Positions 63,379 through 64,000 of a DNA stretch of 64,000 nt are shown in pieces (position 1 is the first letter of the stretch; each line of letters opens with the position of its first letter). Source of the DNA: Taishania sp. (GTDB taxonomy: Bacteria > Bacteroidota > Bacteroidia > Flavobacteriales_D > Crocinitomicaceae); assembly GCA_030150045.1 (NCBI GenBank), contig JASLGM010000039.1, forward strand, positions 124,001 through 188,000, written 5' to 3'. The translations under genes were made by a program, and so were the position numbers. The notes under the pieces are model-generated. The model was not told the origin of the DNA. It worked only from the letters and a program-made list of their open reading frames with translations, and did no database searches.

Positions 63379-64000
63379 ATGAAAGAAATTAAAAACACCT
63401 TCGCACCCTTTCTTAAACTACTCCTTTTTTGGTTAGTCTTAATTGATGCGATGCGTTTGGGATTTATTGCACTCAACTTTTCAAAATTCACAGAACATCC
63501 ATTCACGGAAATTATCCAAGCATTTTTCTATTCTTTACGTTTAGACATAGCCACGATCGCCTATATAGGTGGAATTGGGTTTTTATTGCTGACTTTAGCC
63601 AGCATTTGGAACAGCAAAACGTTGTTCAATGCAATGCGTTGGTACACCTTTATTATTTCAATTCCCGTTATTTGTATACATGTAGGAGAAGCCGTTGCAT
63701 ACAGTGAATGGAACCACAAACTGTCCTCTCGTGTTTTTACACATCTCTTCAATCCTGACGAAATTGTAAAAACCGCAGATGCCACTATGTCCATTAAATT
63801 TGGTGTCGCTGCACTGATCTACATTCTATTATCTTTCTTCTTATCAAAAAAATTATTGACTTACTCCGAAAAAAAGGAACAGACTTTAATTCGTAAATCA
63901 CTAAAAACATTAATCCTATTCCCATTTGCTGGCGCATTGACCTTTGCTGTAGCTAGAGGCGGTGTACAACAAATCCCCATTAATACAAATGCGGCTTATT
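63379..64000 (+). CDS. LTA synthase/sulfatase-family membrane enzyme, N-terminal part
   Basis: 207 codons are visible; the catalytic domain lies beyond the window. Four or five transmembrane helices (FLKLLLFWLVLIDAMRLGFI, IATIAYIGGIGFLLLTLAS, WYTFIISIPVICIHVGEA, IKFGVAALIYILLSFFLS) precede a loop ending AVARGGVQQIPINTNAAY, the conserved entry to the alkaline-phosphatase-like sulfatase domain in Bacteroidota LtaS-like proteins. It lies 5 nt after murF-alr, so it is probably co-transcribed with cell-envelope genes. The product may transfer a phospho-group to a lipid or glycan. Confidence 0.75.
   Translation, partial: MKEIKNTFAPFLKLLLFWLVLIDAMRLGFIALNFSKFTEHPFTEIIQAFFYSLRLDIATIAYIGGIGFLLLTLASIWNSKTLFNAMRWYTFIISIPVICIHVGEAVAYSEWNHKLSSRVFTHLFNPDEIVKTADATMSIKFGVAALIYILLSFFLSKKLLTYSEKKEQTLIRKSLKTLILFPFAGALTFAVARGGVQQIPINTNAAY

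Overview
The window looks like chromosomal DNA from a low-GC member of the Bacteroidota, most likely Flavobacteriales; a Fluviicola/Crocinitomicaceae-like relative is my guess. Signs are the gliding-type ABC ATPase GldA, two proteins with type IX secretion (T9SS) C-terminal sorting domains, a SUF operon, the DUF2723, DUF4476 and DUF2480 families, a fused MurF-alanine racemase, a fused DAHP synthase-chorismate mutase, and promoters with the Bacteroidota TTG-N19-TAnnTTTG pattern upstream of two tRNA genes. Coding density is high and most genes are housekeeping. No prophage, CRISPR array or intact insertion sequence is visible.

Layout. 1-6.1 kb: tyrS (cut by the window edge), ppa and gldA on the minus strand, then a tightly overlapping plus-strand run rsgA-dtd-MazG-like-orphan DEAD-like domain, then a secreted lipase. 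6.4-9.1 kb: a glycine-rich T9SS cargo protein and a Nudix/MazG-like pair. 9.6-11.6 kb: rplU-rpmA, a decayed IS30-type transposase fragment, and a formylglycine-enzyme-like protein without the catalytic cysteines. 11.7-15.5 kb: aroA, DAHP synthase/chorismate mutase, tsaB and a response regulator. 15.9-27.8 kb: a block suggesting phosphate acquisition: two PhoB-like regulators, one paired with a PhoR-like kinase, a TonB receptor with a lipoprotein, a Na/phosphate cotransporter with a PhoU-like tail, a cation diffusion facilitator and an OprO/P-like porin. 27.8-34.2 kb: a secreted LRR protein, ribF and iscA-like/sufBCD. 34.3-39.8 kb: small lipoproteins, a solute-binding protein, RNase P RNA, a T9SS protein, SixA, DUF2480 and a polysaccharide deacetylase. 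39.8-48.4 kb: a giant DUF2723 membrane protein, tRNA-Gln, a SpoU methyltransferase, mutS, tRNA-Gly and tRNA-Leu. 49-64 kb: a bile-acid-type symporter, a TPR-LuxR membrane regulator, two tandem lipoprotein esterases, topB, a histidine kinase, an M28 peptidase, tdk, murF-alr and the start of an LtaS-like protein.

The most striking signal is not a gene. Seven intergenic spaces carry copies of a structured repeat. Module A (about 150 nt) has conserved ends and a conserved central loop (CTTCC-TTGGTCGC) on stems whose sequences differ between copies while base pairing is kept. Four copies continue, after about 90-130 nt of variable sequence, into module B (about 100-120 nt): two variable hairpins between constant strings (AGGGATA, GGAAAGC, GGATAGCCCG, CGCCCAAAA), with its own ends pairing. 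Full elements are about 350-400 nt. All seven lie just downstream of a gene in the same orientation as that gene, and six lie between convergent genes. This fits either a structured RNA or 3'-end element family, or a small non-autonomous mobile element with conserved folding. I could not compare it with any database.
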